Shown: positions 25,077 through 33,592 of the stretch, one piece after another
How the letters are laid out: each line of letters opens with the position of its first letter
How positions within the stretch are numbered: the first letter of the stretch is position 1
Assembly (NCBI RefSeq): GCF_004402405.1
Contig: NZ_SOFE01000001.1
Location: 87,370-151,369 of the forward strand
DNA from: Cryobacterium levicorallinum
Lineage (GTDB): Bacteria; Actinomycetota; Actinomycetes; Actinomycetales; Microbacteriaceae
Direction of reading: 5' to 3'
DNA length: 64,000 nt
The notes under the pieces: generated by a model
The model's input: the letters and a program-made list of their open reading frames with translations, nothing else
What the model was told of the DNA's origin: nothing
Database searches by the model: none
Program-made: the position numbers and the translations under genes

Positions 25077-26279
25077 ATGCCGTCACTTGTTGCCTGGCTC
25101 GATGCATCGAGCGAAGACCAGCGTCGCATGCGGGAGATCGTCAACCTCTTCAGCGAGCGCGATAGCCGCGACGAGCTCGGGTTCGGTCAGGTTCGAGACG
25201 CACTCAGCGATTCCCTCTTTCCTGGCACGTCGACGCTGCTCACCCGCGCCCGCTATATGCTCCTCATACCCTGGTGCTTCACTGCGGCACAGTCGACCGG
25301 GCGTTCCGCGGATGACATCAGCGCGGCCGTCGCCGCCAACGAGCGCAACTTGATCTTGGCGCTTAGAAAGGGCGGCGACGAGCGGGGACTGCTCGGACGG
25401 GTGGCAGGCGCGAATCTTAAGACTCTGCCGTCCAGCGTGTACTGGGCGGCGCTTCGCAAGTACGGAATTCTCAGCTCGCCGGCAATGGACCGCCAAGACG
25501 CGATCGCCTTTGATGCGGCGAGCTCGGTGAGCGACGCAGAAATCGACAACGACCGGATCGGCGCCTGGTCTCCGACCCTTCCCCTAGCGCCGAGGGGATT
25601 CCCGTCTGAATCCGCGGGCAATTTCGACCTGTCCCGGTCAGAGGCGAACTGGCTGCGCGACCGCATGGCCGAAGGTAGCGAAGGAACGCTTCTTGGCCAT
25701 CTGGTGGAATACCGACCCGAGGCTGCGAGTGCCGCCCCGTGGGATGATCCAACGTCACTGGAGGCTACCGGTGCCCCGCAACAGGTCTTGCAACACGCCA
25801 AGCTGTTTTCGTTCGCAGCGCACGGCGCGGCCCTGCTCTACAACCTGATGCTGGCCGAACAGTACGAATCCGCCGGGTACAACCAGATCGTTGCGCCGGT
25901 GGACCGATACAGTGACAGGCTCAGGGAGTGGCAGCAGGAACGTGATCTCCTTGCCGATGAACTGAGCTCCTGGGACCGAACGGACTTCTGGACCAACATC
26001 GACGCGGGAAGCGGCTCGGTAGCGCCGCGATCGCGAATGTTCGTCAACGACTGGTTGGATGCGTCGCTCGTTCTGGACACTCACGACCTCTCCGGTGGTC
26101 GAGACATGATTCGGTCGCGCGAGCGCCAGCACAAGGGCGCCCAGTCACGACTTACCAATCAGAAGCTTCTGCAGTCCTGGCAAGGGGCATCCGGAGCGGG
26201 CCGCTTGGCCTTTCGCTGGCCCCAGGTGAATCAGATTCTCACCGACCTGCACGACGGATTGGAACGAACGGATGCTTGA
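25077..26279 (+). CDS. DUF6361 family protein, first gene of helicase/PLD module
   Basis: The 400-residue protein begins MPSLVAWLDASSEDQRRMRE, has LFPGTSTLLTRARYMLLIPW near residue 45, and continues through WLRDRMAEGSEGTLLGHLVE and LFSFAAHGAALLYNLMLAEQ. This matches the DUF6361 family as I know it; no catalytic motif is evident and the function is unknown. AGGGGGAAGTA precedes the ATG at 25077. Its last 8 bases overlap the start of the PLD gene, so the three genes are translated as a unit. GC content is high, unlike the AIPR/Dcm region. I infer a sensor or adaptor role in a defence complex. Confidence 0.7.
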   Translation: MPSLVAWLDASSEDQRRMREIVNLFSERDSRDELGFGQVRDALSDSLFPGTSTLLTRARYMLLIPWCFTAAQSTGRSADDISAAVAANERNLILALRKGGDERGLLGRVAGANLKTLPSSVYWAALRKYGILSSPAMDRQDAIAFDAASSVSDAEIDNDRIGAWSPTLPLAPRGFPSESAGNFDLSRSEANWLRDRMAEGSEGTLLGHLVEYRPEAASAAPWDDPTSLEATGAPQQVLQHAKLFSFAAHGAALLYNLMLAEQYESAGYNQIVAPVDRYSDRLREWQQERDLLADELSSWDRTDFWTNIDAGSGSVAPRSRMFVNDWLDASLVLDTHDLSGGRDMIRSRERQHKGAQSRLTNQKLLQSWQGASGAGRLAFRWPQVNQILTDLHDGLERTDA

Positions 26280-28026
26280 GCCCGACGCGCGTGCTGCCCT
26301 CACCGAACAGCTCCGCCCACCCGCCGGGTATGAGTTGCTCCACGCCGTCGGCACCACGTTCACACTTGACCTCACCAGCGCTCTAGCTATCCCCCTGTCA
26401 TTTGCGGCCCACCGAGTGCGCGAGAGCGACGATCCCATTGCAATTCTCGACGCGGTGCGGCGAGCCGCCGATCGGGTGGACATCTTTGCCCAGGCCGGCC
26501 AGATCGTCGCATCCCGGCAAGCTTCTGATCTCGTCGCCTTCCTCGAGCCGATGGTGCATCCGGTCACCGCCCAGCGCTCCGGTGGGCTCTTCCACCCGAA
26601 AGTGTGGATTCTTGAGTATGCCCGCGGCAGCGACCGTGCGTACCGACTGTTGTGCTCGAGCAGGAACCTCACCGCTGACCGCAGCTGGGACATGGTCGTA
26701 CGCCTCGACGGCACCCCCACCGACGTAGATCAGCCGGCGAGCGCCCCGGCACGCGACTTCCTTACCGCGCTCCCCCGGCTTGCTGTCACTCCCTTGGCTG
26801 ATGACCGGACGCTCCGCATCGCGGACCTAGCGCAACGCGTCAGCCGCGTGCAGTGGGAGGCCCCCGGTGACGTGCGCGAGGTCGTGTTGCATGCTCTGGG
26901 GATCGGGCGCCCGACAACTGCAGACTTCGACGGCAAGCGACACCTGATCATCTCGCCATTCCTGTCCGATGACGGTATCTCCAGGCTCGCCCCCGCCAGA
27001 TCCACCAAGGTGCACGTCGTCTCCCGCGCGGAAAGCCTGGACCGGCTACGGCCGGAGACGCTGAAGCGGATCGTGCCCTATGTGCTCGACGACGCGGCCC
27101 GCGACACGGCACAGGTCGACGGCGACCCCCTCGAGGGCCTGCACGCCAAGACGTTCGTTCTCGACCGACGCGACGGCTCTCACGTCTTCATTGGCTCCGC
27201 CAACGCCACCAACGCCGCCTTCACGCAGAACGTCGAGTTCATGATCGAGTTGATCGGTGCGCTGCCCCGCATCGGCGTCGAGGCCGTCTTCGGCGAGAAA
27301 TCGATGTTGTTCCAGATGGTGGTTCCGTATCCGGCCACCGGCGGCGTAGAGGACAGCGACGACGACAAGGCCGATCACGCGTTGGAATCGGCGATCCGAT
27401 CTCTCGCCACCTCCCGACTGCGCAATACTGTCGTCGCATCCGACGAGTCGAACTTCGACATCCTCGTCGAATCCCTCGATTCGGCGCACCCACCGGCCAA
27501 TCTCCAAATTTTCGTGCGTTTGCTGACGAGGCCAGGGAATTCGCACCCGCTCCCGGTGGTCGCTGGCGACAGCGTACGGTTCGAGGCCATGCCACTTACC
27601 GACGTGACTCCCTTTCTTGTGATTCGGGTCGTCGACACCCGTGGAGAAGAGCGCAGCACCGTGGTGCGTGCGGAGCTGGTTGGCGATCTTCCTGGACGGC
27701 GGGACGCCGTGCTCGCGCGGCAGATCGACACTCCGGAGAAGTTCCTCCGCTTCCTGATGCTGCTGCTCGCCCAGGACAGCGATGATGGGGCGCTCTTCAC
27801 GGCAGGTGGCGGGGGCAGCTTCGGTGACTGGGGTGCCGACGGTGTCGGTCTCTTCGAGGCACTGGTTCGCTCGGTGGGGGCTCGCAATTCCGGACTCGAC
27901 GACCTCAGCCGCCTGATCGAGCGCCTCCAAGCGGATGCCGCAACGACCGTTCTCCCCGCAGGTTTCGACGAACTCTGGGCTGCGGTCTGGTCGGCACATC
28001 TCACTTTGCAGGGAGCCGAGCTGTGA
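26272..28026 (+). CDS. Phospholipase D-like nuclease, double HKD motif
   Basis: The 584-residue protein has two PLD active-site motifs. The first is GGLFHPKVWILEYARGSDRA with LLCSSRNLTADRSWD (residues about 101-145). The second is LEGLHAKTFVLDRRDGSHVF followed by IGSANATNAAF (about 285-315). This is the paired architecture of phosphodiesterases/nucleases that form one catalytic centre. The C-terminal ~250 residues have no recognised domain. It overlaps the DUF6361 gene by 8 bp and the helicase gene by 4 bp (GTGA). With a helicase partner it is most likely a DNA or RNA nuclease effector; a lipase role is unlikely. Confidence 0.85.
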   Translation: MLEPDARAALTEQLRPPAGYELLHAVGTTFTLDLTSALAIPLSFAAHRVRESDDPIAILDAVRRAADRVDIFAQAGQIVASRQASDLVAFLEPMVHPVTAQRSGGLFHPKVWILEYARGSDRAYRLLCSSRNLTADRSWDMVVRLDGTPTDVDQPASAPARDFLTALPRLAVTPLADDRTLRIADLAQRVSRVQWEAPGDVREVVLHALGIGRPTTADFDGKRHLIISPFLSDDGISRLAPARSTKVHVVSRAESLDRLRPETLKRIVPYVLDDAARDTAQVDGDPLEGLHAKTFVLDRRDGSHVFIGSANATNAAFTQNVEFMIELIGALPRIGVEAVFGEKSMLFQMVVPYPATGGVEDSDDDKADHALESAIRSLATSRLRNTVVASDESNFDILVESLDSAHPPANLQIFVRLLTRPGNSHPLPVVAGDSVRFEAMPLTDVTPFLVIRVVDTRGEERSTVVRAELVGDLPGRRDAVLARQIDTPEKFLRFLMLLLAQDSDDGALFTAGGGGSFGDWGADGVGLFEALVRSVGARNSGLDDLSRLIERLQADAATTVLPAGFDELWAAVWSAHLTLQGAEL

Positions 28027-31000
28027 CTGTGTTCGATGCGGAGGCCGTGCTCAGCGAGCTCAAAGGATTTCAGCGCGACGCCGTCGACCACGTCATTCAT
28101 CGGTTCTATGGTTCTGCCGATGCGAGCCGCCGATTTCTCGTCGCCGACGAGACGGGGCTTGGCAAGAGCGTGGTGGCTCGCGGTGTGATTGCGCGGACCA
28201 TTGAACAGCTACAACACGATGACACCGTCGACCGGATTGACATTGTCTATATCTGTTCAAATGCTGACCTGGCACAGCAGAATCTGCAGCGGCTCAACGT
28301 GACCGGCAACCCGCATCTTGCGTTCACCAGTCGGCTGACGTTGCTTGCTTTGGAGTCCCGACGCCTCGGCGGTACCGCGATTGACGGCAAGGTTGTGAAT
28401 CTGGTGTCGTTCACTCCTGGAACGTCCTTCAACAACTCGAGTTGGCGCACCGGGTCGAAGGAAGAGCGTGCTCTGCTGCACGTGATCCTGAACGATGAGC
28501 TGCAGCACAATCTCGCTCAGAGTCACGCCTCACGGCTCTTCTTTCAAGGCACGGTGCGCACGGAGAAATCGTTCTCATACTGCGTGGACTGGATCCGACG
28601 AGTGCTAAACGGCCCGGTTCACGAGCCGATCCTCACCGCGTTTCGCAGTAACGCGTCCAGCCTCGGCGTGCTAGCTCGGTACCAGCGCATCGTCGACGAC
28701 ATCGTGCAGGACGGGCTGCCGACTGAGATGAACGTCATCAAGGAAATCACCGCTGAGCTGCGGGGGGCTCTAGCTCGAGCCAGTGTCGAGACACTGGAGC
28801 CCGACCTCGTCATTCTTGATGAGTTTCAACGCTTCAGCCACTTGCTCGATCCGGAAACGGGAGGCGACGCCGCCGAGCTTGCGCATCACCTTTTTGACTA
28901 CGGCCACGCCAAGGTCCTGTTGCTGTCGGCGACGCCATACAAGGCGTACACAGCCTCAACCGATGACTCCGACGACGACCACTACACCGATTTCATCGCC
29001 GTACTGAGCTTTCTCGCGGGAGGAGCGACGGCGGATCTGTCCGAGGTGAAACGGCTCTTCGAAGAGTATCGTGCCGGCATTGCGGCAGGCGCGTTGGTGG
29101 CGGACATCGCGGCATCCCTGCGCATTCGCCTACTGCGCTGGATGAGTCGTACCGAACGTCCGCAGCTCGGCGCTGACGGAATGCTGCGGGAGCGCCACAT
29201 TACCTCGGCGGTGCCGTCGCCAGCGGACCTCATTGGCTTCGCCGGGCTGCAACTTCTGGCCCAGGAGCTGGACGTGCCGATCCCTATTGAGTATTGGAAG
29301 TCGATCCCCTATTTCGGCAACTTTATGGAGAACTACCAGGTCTCAAGGGCGCTCGACCAGCGACTCGAGAACGCGGAATCTGCCCGAGCGATCGAGCCCT
29401 ATTTGGCTGTTTTGAACGCGCTCGATGCCGAGGCATTGCGCTCGTACGAGCCCGTCCGAATTGGGAACGGACACATAGGAAACCTCGCTGAGGACATGCT
29501 CGATTCGGGGCTCTGGAAGCTGCTCTGGCTGCCTCCGTCGATGCCGTACTTTGAGCCGGGCGGGCCCTTCGCAGAGCGTGGTGTCGTATCGGCCACGAAA
29601 CGGCTCGTGTTCTCGTCGTGGACTGCGACACCCACAGCGATTGCGAGTTTGCTCAGCTACGAAGCGGAACGACTGACAGCGTTCGGTTCGACCCGCCTGA
29701 CCCGAAACACGGCCGATGCCCGCAAGAATCTGGCTTCCCGTCTCAACTGGGCGACGGTGGATGGACGGGCCAACGCCATGTCGACACTGGCACTTTTTTG
29801 GCCCCATCCCTCGCTCGCGCTGCAGGCCGACCCGCTGAATGTCGCTCGTCGCCATGCCGGGATTCCGGTGCGAGTGTCGGCTTTTGCTGCCGAAACTGAC
29901 GTGCAGGCATCCTTCGACGGTGAGGCGGTCGCTGGTCAGGCTTGGCAGGCGTATTTCAGCACACCTGGCATGGTTCCGACCGGCCTGACTGCTGCCCACG
30001 TGACCTCAGCCTTGGAGAGTCGCGGAACTGAGCTGCACGACGATGAATCACAATCAAGCACGGGCCTGCGCATCCACGTCGATGCAGCGTTCGACGCCGG
30101 TCAGGCCGGCGATGCCTTGTCGCACGAGCATGTCGCCCGACTCGCACTTCACTCCCCGGGCAACATCGCCTACCGGGCGCTGTCCAGGCTGCGGACCATA
30201 CCGGATGTCACCACCGACGCCGGACTGTGGAATGCTGCAGCGCTGCTGTCGAACGGACTCCGAAGTCTGTTCAAGCGGCTGGAGACCACGCTGCTGCTCG
30301 ATCAGCTCGACTCGACCGGGGAGGACTACTGGCTTGTCGTGCTGCGGTATTGCGCTGACGGCAACCTGCAGGCATCCATGGATGAGTATCTATTTCAGCT
30401 TCGGAGCGAAACCGGTGGGATTGCGCTCACCGACGACGTGCTGCTGCAGCTCGCCGAGCGCGCCCACGACGCCGTGACATTGCGGCCGTCTACCTATCGT
30501 GCTCGGGATCTCGCGGACCCTACCAACAGCATCCCGTTCACCGCCCGATTCGCCCTGCGGTACGGAGGCAAACAACAGGAGACCGAAAGCGCTCGCCAGC
30601 CGGAGATTCGAAACGCCTTCAACAGCCCCTTCTGGCCGTTCGTTTTGGCGTCCACCAGCGTGGGCCAGGAGGGCATCGACTTTCACTGGTGGAGTCATGA
30701 AGTGCTGCATTGGAACCTGCCGTCGAACCCGGTGGACTTCGAACAACGCGAAGGCCGCGTCAACCGCTTCGCCGGCCACGCCGTGCGCAAGAACATTGCA
30801 GCGGCGCACTGGCAGGACGTCGTTGCTTCGAGCGATCTGAACCCGTGGAGGGTGGCATTTGACGCCGCCCAGACGGCGCACCCCGAACTCGGGGAGTTCG
30901 CCCCGTACTGGCTCTACCCCGGTGCGGCCAAGGTGGAGCGCCAGATCATCACTTATCCCCTCAGCCGCGATATCGAGAAGGTCGAGCGTCTCAAGGACGC

Positions 31001-31130
31001 ACTAACTCTGTACCGGCTCGCTCTCGGGCAGCCCCGTCAGCAAGACATGCTCGAGATGATGCAGCGGCGCGGGGTCAACCCGTCGCAGGTCGCGAAGCTG
31101 GACTTGAGCCCGCCGACGCGGGATCGCTGA
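28023..31130 (+). CDS. SNF2/DEAD-like superfamily 2 helicase, 1035 aa
   Basis: The protein has an SF2 layout. Near the N-terminus is FQRDAVDHVIHRFYG, then Walker A FLVADETGLGKSVVARG (residues about 38-54), DEFQ box LVILDEFQRF (262-271) and motif III LLLSATPYKAY (299-309). Motifs V/VI are in LASTSVGQEGIDFHWW and NPVDFEQREGRVNRFAGHAV (about 875-925). DEFQ replaces DEAH. A 550-residue insert separates the RecA lobes, as in DISARM DrmA and other large defence helicases. It starts at GTG 28023, overlapping the PLD stop. ATP-driven DNA translocation feeding the PLD nuclease is the natural inference. Confidence 0.85.
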   Translation: MTVFDAEAVLSELKGFQRDAVDHVIHRFYGSADASRRFLVADETGLGKSVVARGVIARTIEQLQHDDTVDRIDIVYICSNADLAQQNLQRLNVTGNPHLAFTSRLTLLALESRRLGGTAIDGKVVNLVSFTPGTSFNNSSWRTGSKEERALLHVILNDELQHNLAQSHASRLFFQGTVRTEKSFSYCVDWIRRVLNGPVHEPILTAFRSNASSLGVLARYQRIVDDIVQDGLPTEMNVIKEITAELRGALARASVETLEPDLVILDEFQRFSHLLDPETGGDAAELAHHLFDYGHAKVLLLSATPYKAYTASTDDSDDDHYTDFIAVLSFLAGGATADLSEVKRLFEEYRAGIAAGALVADIAASLRIRLLRWMSRTERPQLGADGMLRERHITSAVPSPADLIGFAGLQLLAQELDVPIPIEYWKSIPYFGNFMENYQVSRALDQRLENAESARAIEPYLAVLNALDAEALRSYEPVRIGNGHIGNLAEDMLDSGLWKLLWLPPSMPYFEPGGPFAERGVVSATKRLVFSSWTATPTAIASLLSYEAERLTAFGSTRLTRNTADARKNLASRLNWATVDGRANAMSTLALFWPHPSLALQADPLNVARRHAGIPVRVSAFAAETDVQASFDGEAVAGQAWQAYFSTPGMVPTGLTAAHVTSALESRGTELHDDESQSSTGLRIHVDAAFDAGQAGDALSHEHVARLALHSPGNIAYRALSRLRTIPDVTTDAGLWNAAALLSNGLRSLFKRLETTLLLDQLDSTGEDYWLVVLRYCADGNLQASMDEYLFQLRSETGGIALTDDVLLQLAERAHDAVTLRPSTYRARDLADPTNSIPFTARFALRYGGKQQETESARQPEIRNAFNSPFWPFVLASTSVGQEGIDFHWWSHEVLHWNLPSNPVDFEQREGRVNRFAGHAVRKNIAAAHWQDVVASSDLNPWRVAFDAAQTAHPELGEFAPYWLYPGAAKVERQIITYPLSRDIEKVERLKDALTLYRLALGQPRQQDMLEMMQRRGVNPSQVAKLDLSPPTRDR

Positions 31131-31187
31131 CCGGAACAGCGGTCGGCGGGCGGGGTCTGCGATGGGGACAAGGGTGCAAGTATGTAC

Positions 31188-31199
31188 TACCAAAAGGTA
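31188..31199. promoter_or_regulatory. Isolated copy of hip-type palindrome TACC-N4-GGTA
   Basis: TACCAAAAGGTA (flanked C...A) has the same arms and 4-base spacer as the three operators upstream of hipB. It lies 58 bases after the helicase gene and 37 bases beyond the PIN gene stop, about 2.2 kb from the others. It could be a distal binding site for HipB, bracketing the TA operon. Confidence 0.4.
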
Positions 31200-31236
31200 A
31201 TCGGCAGCGTCTGATGACTTTTCTGTAGTGCGGCAT

Positions 31237-31632
31237 CTAGGCGGTCGCCAGCAGGCGAGCATCCGTTTGGCCGGCCAATTTGCGGTCGAAGGTGTACAGC
31301 GGTTGATTCGATGTCAGCTCTGCCGACGTTACGAGGTAGCAGTGCTCAAAAGAGAGTTTGGGATGCCCGACGAACAGAGCCAGTGCTCTATCGAACAGGG
31401 CCGCGTTGGCGACGATTTGCGGCAGATTCACGAGACCATGAATGGCCTCTCGCTGCTGCTCACGTTTGAGCCCGTACGCGCGCCCCAATACGAACAGCGT
31501 CTCGACGAGTACGATATCCGAGACGACAAAGGAGCCACCCTCCTGAAGCAGGGACACAGCGGCGGCGTGCTGTTCGGGCACATCGTTGAGCAGCAATCGG
31601 AGAACGATATTGGCGTCCAAGGAAGCGCTCAC
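31237..31632 (-). CDS. PIN-domain (VapC-like) toxin
   Basis: The 131-residue protein has a PIN RNase fold: SASLDANIVLRLLL (Asp6), SDIVLVETLFVLGRAYGLKR (Glu about 44), and a C-terminal LYTFDRKLAGQ (last Asp). The third acidic residue, usually Asp in 'SFxDxxL', is His here (LSFEHCYLV), although the preceding residue is Glu. Activity may therefore be altered. PIN toxins cleave tRNA, rRNA or mRNA. The gene starts GTGA, overlapping the upstream 70-codon gene by 4 bp, and is the last of four minus-strand toxin-antitoxin genes. Confidence 0.85.
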   Translation of the reverse strand: MSASLDANIVLRLLLNDVPEQHAAAVSLLQEGGSFVVSDIVLVETLFVLGRAYGLKREQQREAIHGLVNLPQIVANAALFDRALALFVGHPKLSFEHCYLVTSAELTSNQPLYTFDRKLAGQTDARLLATA

Positions 31633-31841
31633 TGTGCGCGCTCGTCGTTTCGGTGGTTCCGGTAATAGGTGTCGACGTCTGTGACGGGCTCGACGATCGT
31701 CGCGTCGCTGGACCTTCGCGTCAGTGCGAATGCGAGCAGCGGCGGCGAACCCGCAGTGAACCGGGCGACAAGCCCGGTCACTTTAGCCAGTATCGTGACG
31801 CAACGGGGATCATCCGCTGGTGAATTGGGCAAGCCGATCAC
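31629..31841 (-). CDS. Putative antitoxin of the PIN toxin, 70 aa
   Basis: The 70-residue protein is encoded immediately before and overlapping the PIN gene, the canonical position of a VapB antitoxin. The sequence (CVTILAKVTGLVARFTAGSP, TDVDTYYRNHRNDERAQ) shows no clear AbrB, ribbon-helix-helix or Phd DNA-binding motif. Its charged C-terminus fits a toxin-binding tail. It starts with GTG 9 bases after the hipA stop. If it lacks a DNA-binding fold, the upstream HipB may regulate all four genes. Assignment rests on position. Confidence 0.55.
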   Translation of the reverse strand: MIGLPNSPADDPRCVTILAKVTGLVARFTAGSPPLLAFALTRRSSDATIVEPVTDVDTYYRNHRNDERAQ

Positions 31842-31850
31842 GGTTGCCGC

Positions 31851-33137
31851 TCAGTCGGGCGGGGGCGTGCCCAGTCTGGGCATCAGGATCGGAGGCATCG
31901 GCGTTGTGATGCGCGCAGGCCTACCCGCCGCCAGATTCTGCGCCTGGCCACGAATGTAACCCGGCACGTGTTTCGAAATCGACTGGTGCGCGGGCAACTC
32001 CCGCGTCGCTGCAATCACGGCGTCCAGGGTCTGAGCGATGACCTCTCGGGCGCGCGAAGACTCGAGGCCCCAGACACGGGCCTCGTCGACCAGGTGATCG
32101 AGAGTGACCCGCGTGATGACGCGTTCGCCGCTGATGGACATTGCCAGCTCCAGCGGTGCCTCAAACCCGAGAGCGAGCGGCGCGGCATCGTAGAAGGGAG
32201 CCAGTTGTGAGCGGCCATCATTAAAGCGGAGGAGCGAAAAATTCTTCGCGTGCGCGTCGGTGTTGCCGGCCGCGACGTTGAGCACTGTGTATCGAAGCAG
32301 CTTCTCGCGGTCTGGTTCTGTGCGGTCGAAGATGCTGCGGTCGCGGTCGAGCACCGAAGCGATCGCGGCCAGGCTGGCACCGCGGTTGCTGCGCTCGAAC
32401 TTGTCGTCCCCGCCCCACGGGAGCGCCAACGCCTGCGCCAAGTCCTCCTGATGAATTCGCTCGATGCTGGAATTCGTGATTCGTCGGTCATAGCGCTCGA
32501 CAACCAGCACCGGCGTCTGGCCGATCGTGTCCACCCACGAATCGAAGTGAAGGAGGCCGAGCGCCCGAGCGACACCCAACACGTAGTTCTCACCCTCGAC
32601 GAGATGGCGATTTTCTTCGGAGACCGGTTTGAGGATGTGGGTGGAGGGCTTCGTACCGTTACCCGCGATCCAGCGGCCATCAGAACGGGTGAGGGCGAGT
32701 TTTCGTTGGAAGCCGGGCAGCGCGGAACCGCCGCCGCCAAGAATGTAGCCGGCCGCCTGGCTCAGCAACTGCACGAGTTCGGACTCCTCGAGCAATCGGG
32801 GTTGCCCTGTCACGCGGCCCGCGCCGATCGTGAGCGCGCCGATGAGGTCTGCCCCGACAGCACCGAAGATGCCGATCAGGTCGTTGCTGCGCACCTGGAG
32901 CGCATTGGCCAGTAGGTCGAGCCAGCGCCCCTCCGGCAGTAGTGCGCCGAAGAAGGACTCCGTGGTGTCGACATTCGACGTGCCGACGGGGAGGGAGGCC
33001 GACAGCGGCGTCGAACGCAGGGGCCACCGCGCGAGGGCGTCGTTGCTCCAGTCGAACAGGGCGCGACCGCGGGGTGCGTGGGTGAGGTCGCCGATGTGTA
33101 CGCCATAGAGCTCCACGCGCAGGGCGGGGTCACTCAT
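31851..33137 (-). CDS. hipA: HipA-family serine/threonine kinase toxin
   Basis: The 428-residue protein has the HipA N-lobe couplet (VELYGVHIGDLTHAPRGRAL and FFGALLPEGRWLDLLAN). The ATP-binding/P-loop region follows in GFQRKLALTRSDGRW and STHILKPVSEENRHL. PVLVVERYDRRI comes next, then the catalytic loop VAAGNTDAHAKNFSLL (Asp/Asn) and metal-binding LAPFYDAAPLAL. HipA kinases phosphorylate aminoacyl-tRNA synthetases or translation factors to induce dormancy. ATG 33137 (or the adjacent 33140) overlaps the hipB stop. It lies in an operon hipB-hipA-orf70-PIN. Length is near the family's ~430 residues and no truncation is seen. Confidence 0.9.
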   Translation of the reverse strand: MSDPALRVELYGVHIGDLTHAPRGRALFDWSNDALARWPLRSTPLSASLPVGTSNVDTTESFFGALLPEGRWLDLLANALQVRSNDLIGIFGAVGADLIGALTIGAGRVTGQPRLLEESELVQLLSQAAGYILGGGGSALPGFQRKLALTRSDGRWIAGNGTKPSTHILKPVSEENRHLVEGENYVLGVARALGLLHFDSWVDTIGQTPVLVVERYDRRITNSSIERIHQEDLAQALALPWGGDDKFERSNRGASLAAIASVLDRDRSIFDRTEPDREKLLRYTVLNVAAGNTDAHAKNFSLLRFNDGRSQLAPFYDAAPLALGFEAPLELAMSISGERVITRVTLDHLVDEARVWGLESSRAREVIAQTLDAVIAATRELPAHQSISKHVPGYIRGQAQNLAAGRPARITTPMPPILMPRLGTPPPD

Positions 33138-33363
33138 CATCGACCGGCGACGTCGACTGCGCCGAGAGGGCAATTCCGAGCTTGGCCAGGATCTCGAAGT
33201 ACCGCTCATCAGCCCTCTTGGGCTTTCCGGCCTCGAGTTCGGAGACGTAGCGCTGGGTTGTGCCGAGGGCCACCGCCAATTGCCGCTGGGTCATACCGTG
33301 CTGAAGACGGATGCGCCGCGTGAAGTCGCCGAGGTCAACCGCCGACCGAATTTGAGCGATCAT
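33130..33363 (-). CDS. hipB: HipB-like XRE-family antitoxin/repressor
   Basis: The 77-residue protein is a single helix-turn-helix domain: DFTRRIRLQHGMTQRQLAVA then LGTTQRYVSELEAGKPKRAD, with the recognition helix around TTQRYVSELE. HipB proteins bind HipA and repress their own operon. A purine-rich stretch (GAAGCGGAGGTGCG) precedes the ATG at 33363. Three TTACC-N4-GGTAA palindromes lie directly upstream. Its last bases overlap hipA. Confidence 0.9.
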   Translation of the reverse strand: MIAQIRSAVDLGDFTRRIRLQHGMTQRQLAVALGTTQRYVSELEAGKPKRADERYFEILAKLGIALSAQSTSPVDDE

Positions 33364-33381
33364 CGCACCTCCGCTTCATTA

Positions 33382-33452
33382 TTACCGAACGGTAGTAGCC
33401 TAGCATTCGATTACCGATAGGTAATGATTGGCGTGCAATTACCTTTCGGTAA
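33382..33452 (-). promoter_or_regulatory. Three HipB-type operator palindromes
   Basis: TTACCGAACGGTAG (33382-33395), TTACCGATAGGTAA (33411-33424) and TTACCTTTCGGTAA (33439-33452) share perfect TACC/GGTA arms around a 4-base spacer. Their starts are 29 and 28 bp apart. They occupy the promoter region 19-89 bases upstream of hipB, so HipB (alone or with HipA) is the obvious ligand. E. coli HipB uses TATCC-N8-GGATA, so spacer and arms differ. Confidence 0.8.
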
Positions 33453-33460
33453 TACGGCTC

Positions 33461-33592
33461 TTAGACCGCATGCTCCGCGAGAATCCACTCCAGCGTCCTG
33501 CCCAGATATCGCGCGGACTTCTCGAACTTCTTCGTGAGCCGTGCTCGCGCCTCAGGCGACAGCCCCGTTTGGCCTACACGTGACGACGGTCT
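33461..33592 (-). pseudogene. Unrecognised gene tail, 43 codons
   Basis: A frame with chromosomal-type codon use ends at TAA 33461 and reads LSPEARARLTKKFEKSARYL then GRTLEWILAEHAV. It is closed upstream by a stop at 33593 and has no start codon. It looks like the C-terminal end of a helical protein whose 5' part has been lost. The family is unknown. Confidence 0.3.

Noticed and set aside
24664..25107. 148-codon minus-strand protein
   Set aside because: The frame crosses the 28-bp tandem repeats and the NERD frameshift. Only its last ~37 codons are protein-like, and they belong to the remnant.
27046..27999. 317-codon minus-strand frame opposite the PLD gene
   Set aside because: Antisense shadow of the PLD coding sequence, with no domain and no ribosome binding site.
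25077..31130. Calling the helicase/PLD operon DISARM
   Set aside because: No DUF1998 (DrmB) or DrmM methylase is in the operon, and DUF6361 is not a DISARM component. The resemblance is limited to having a large helicase and a PLD protein.
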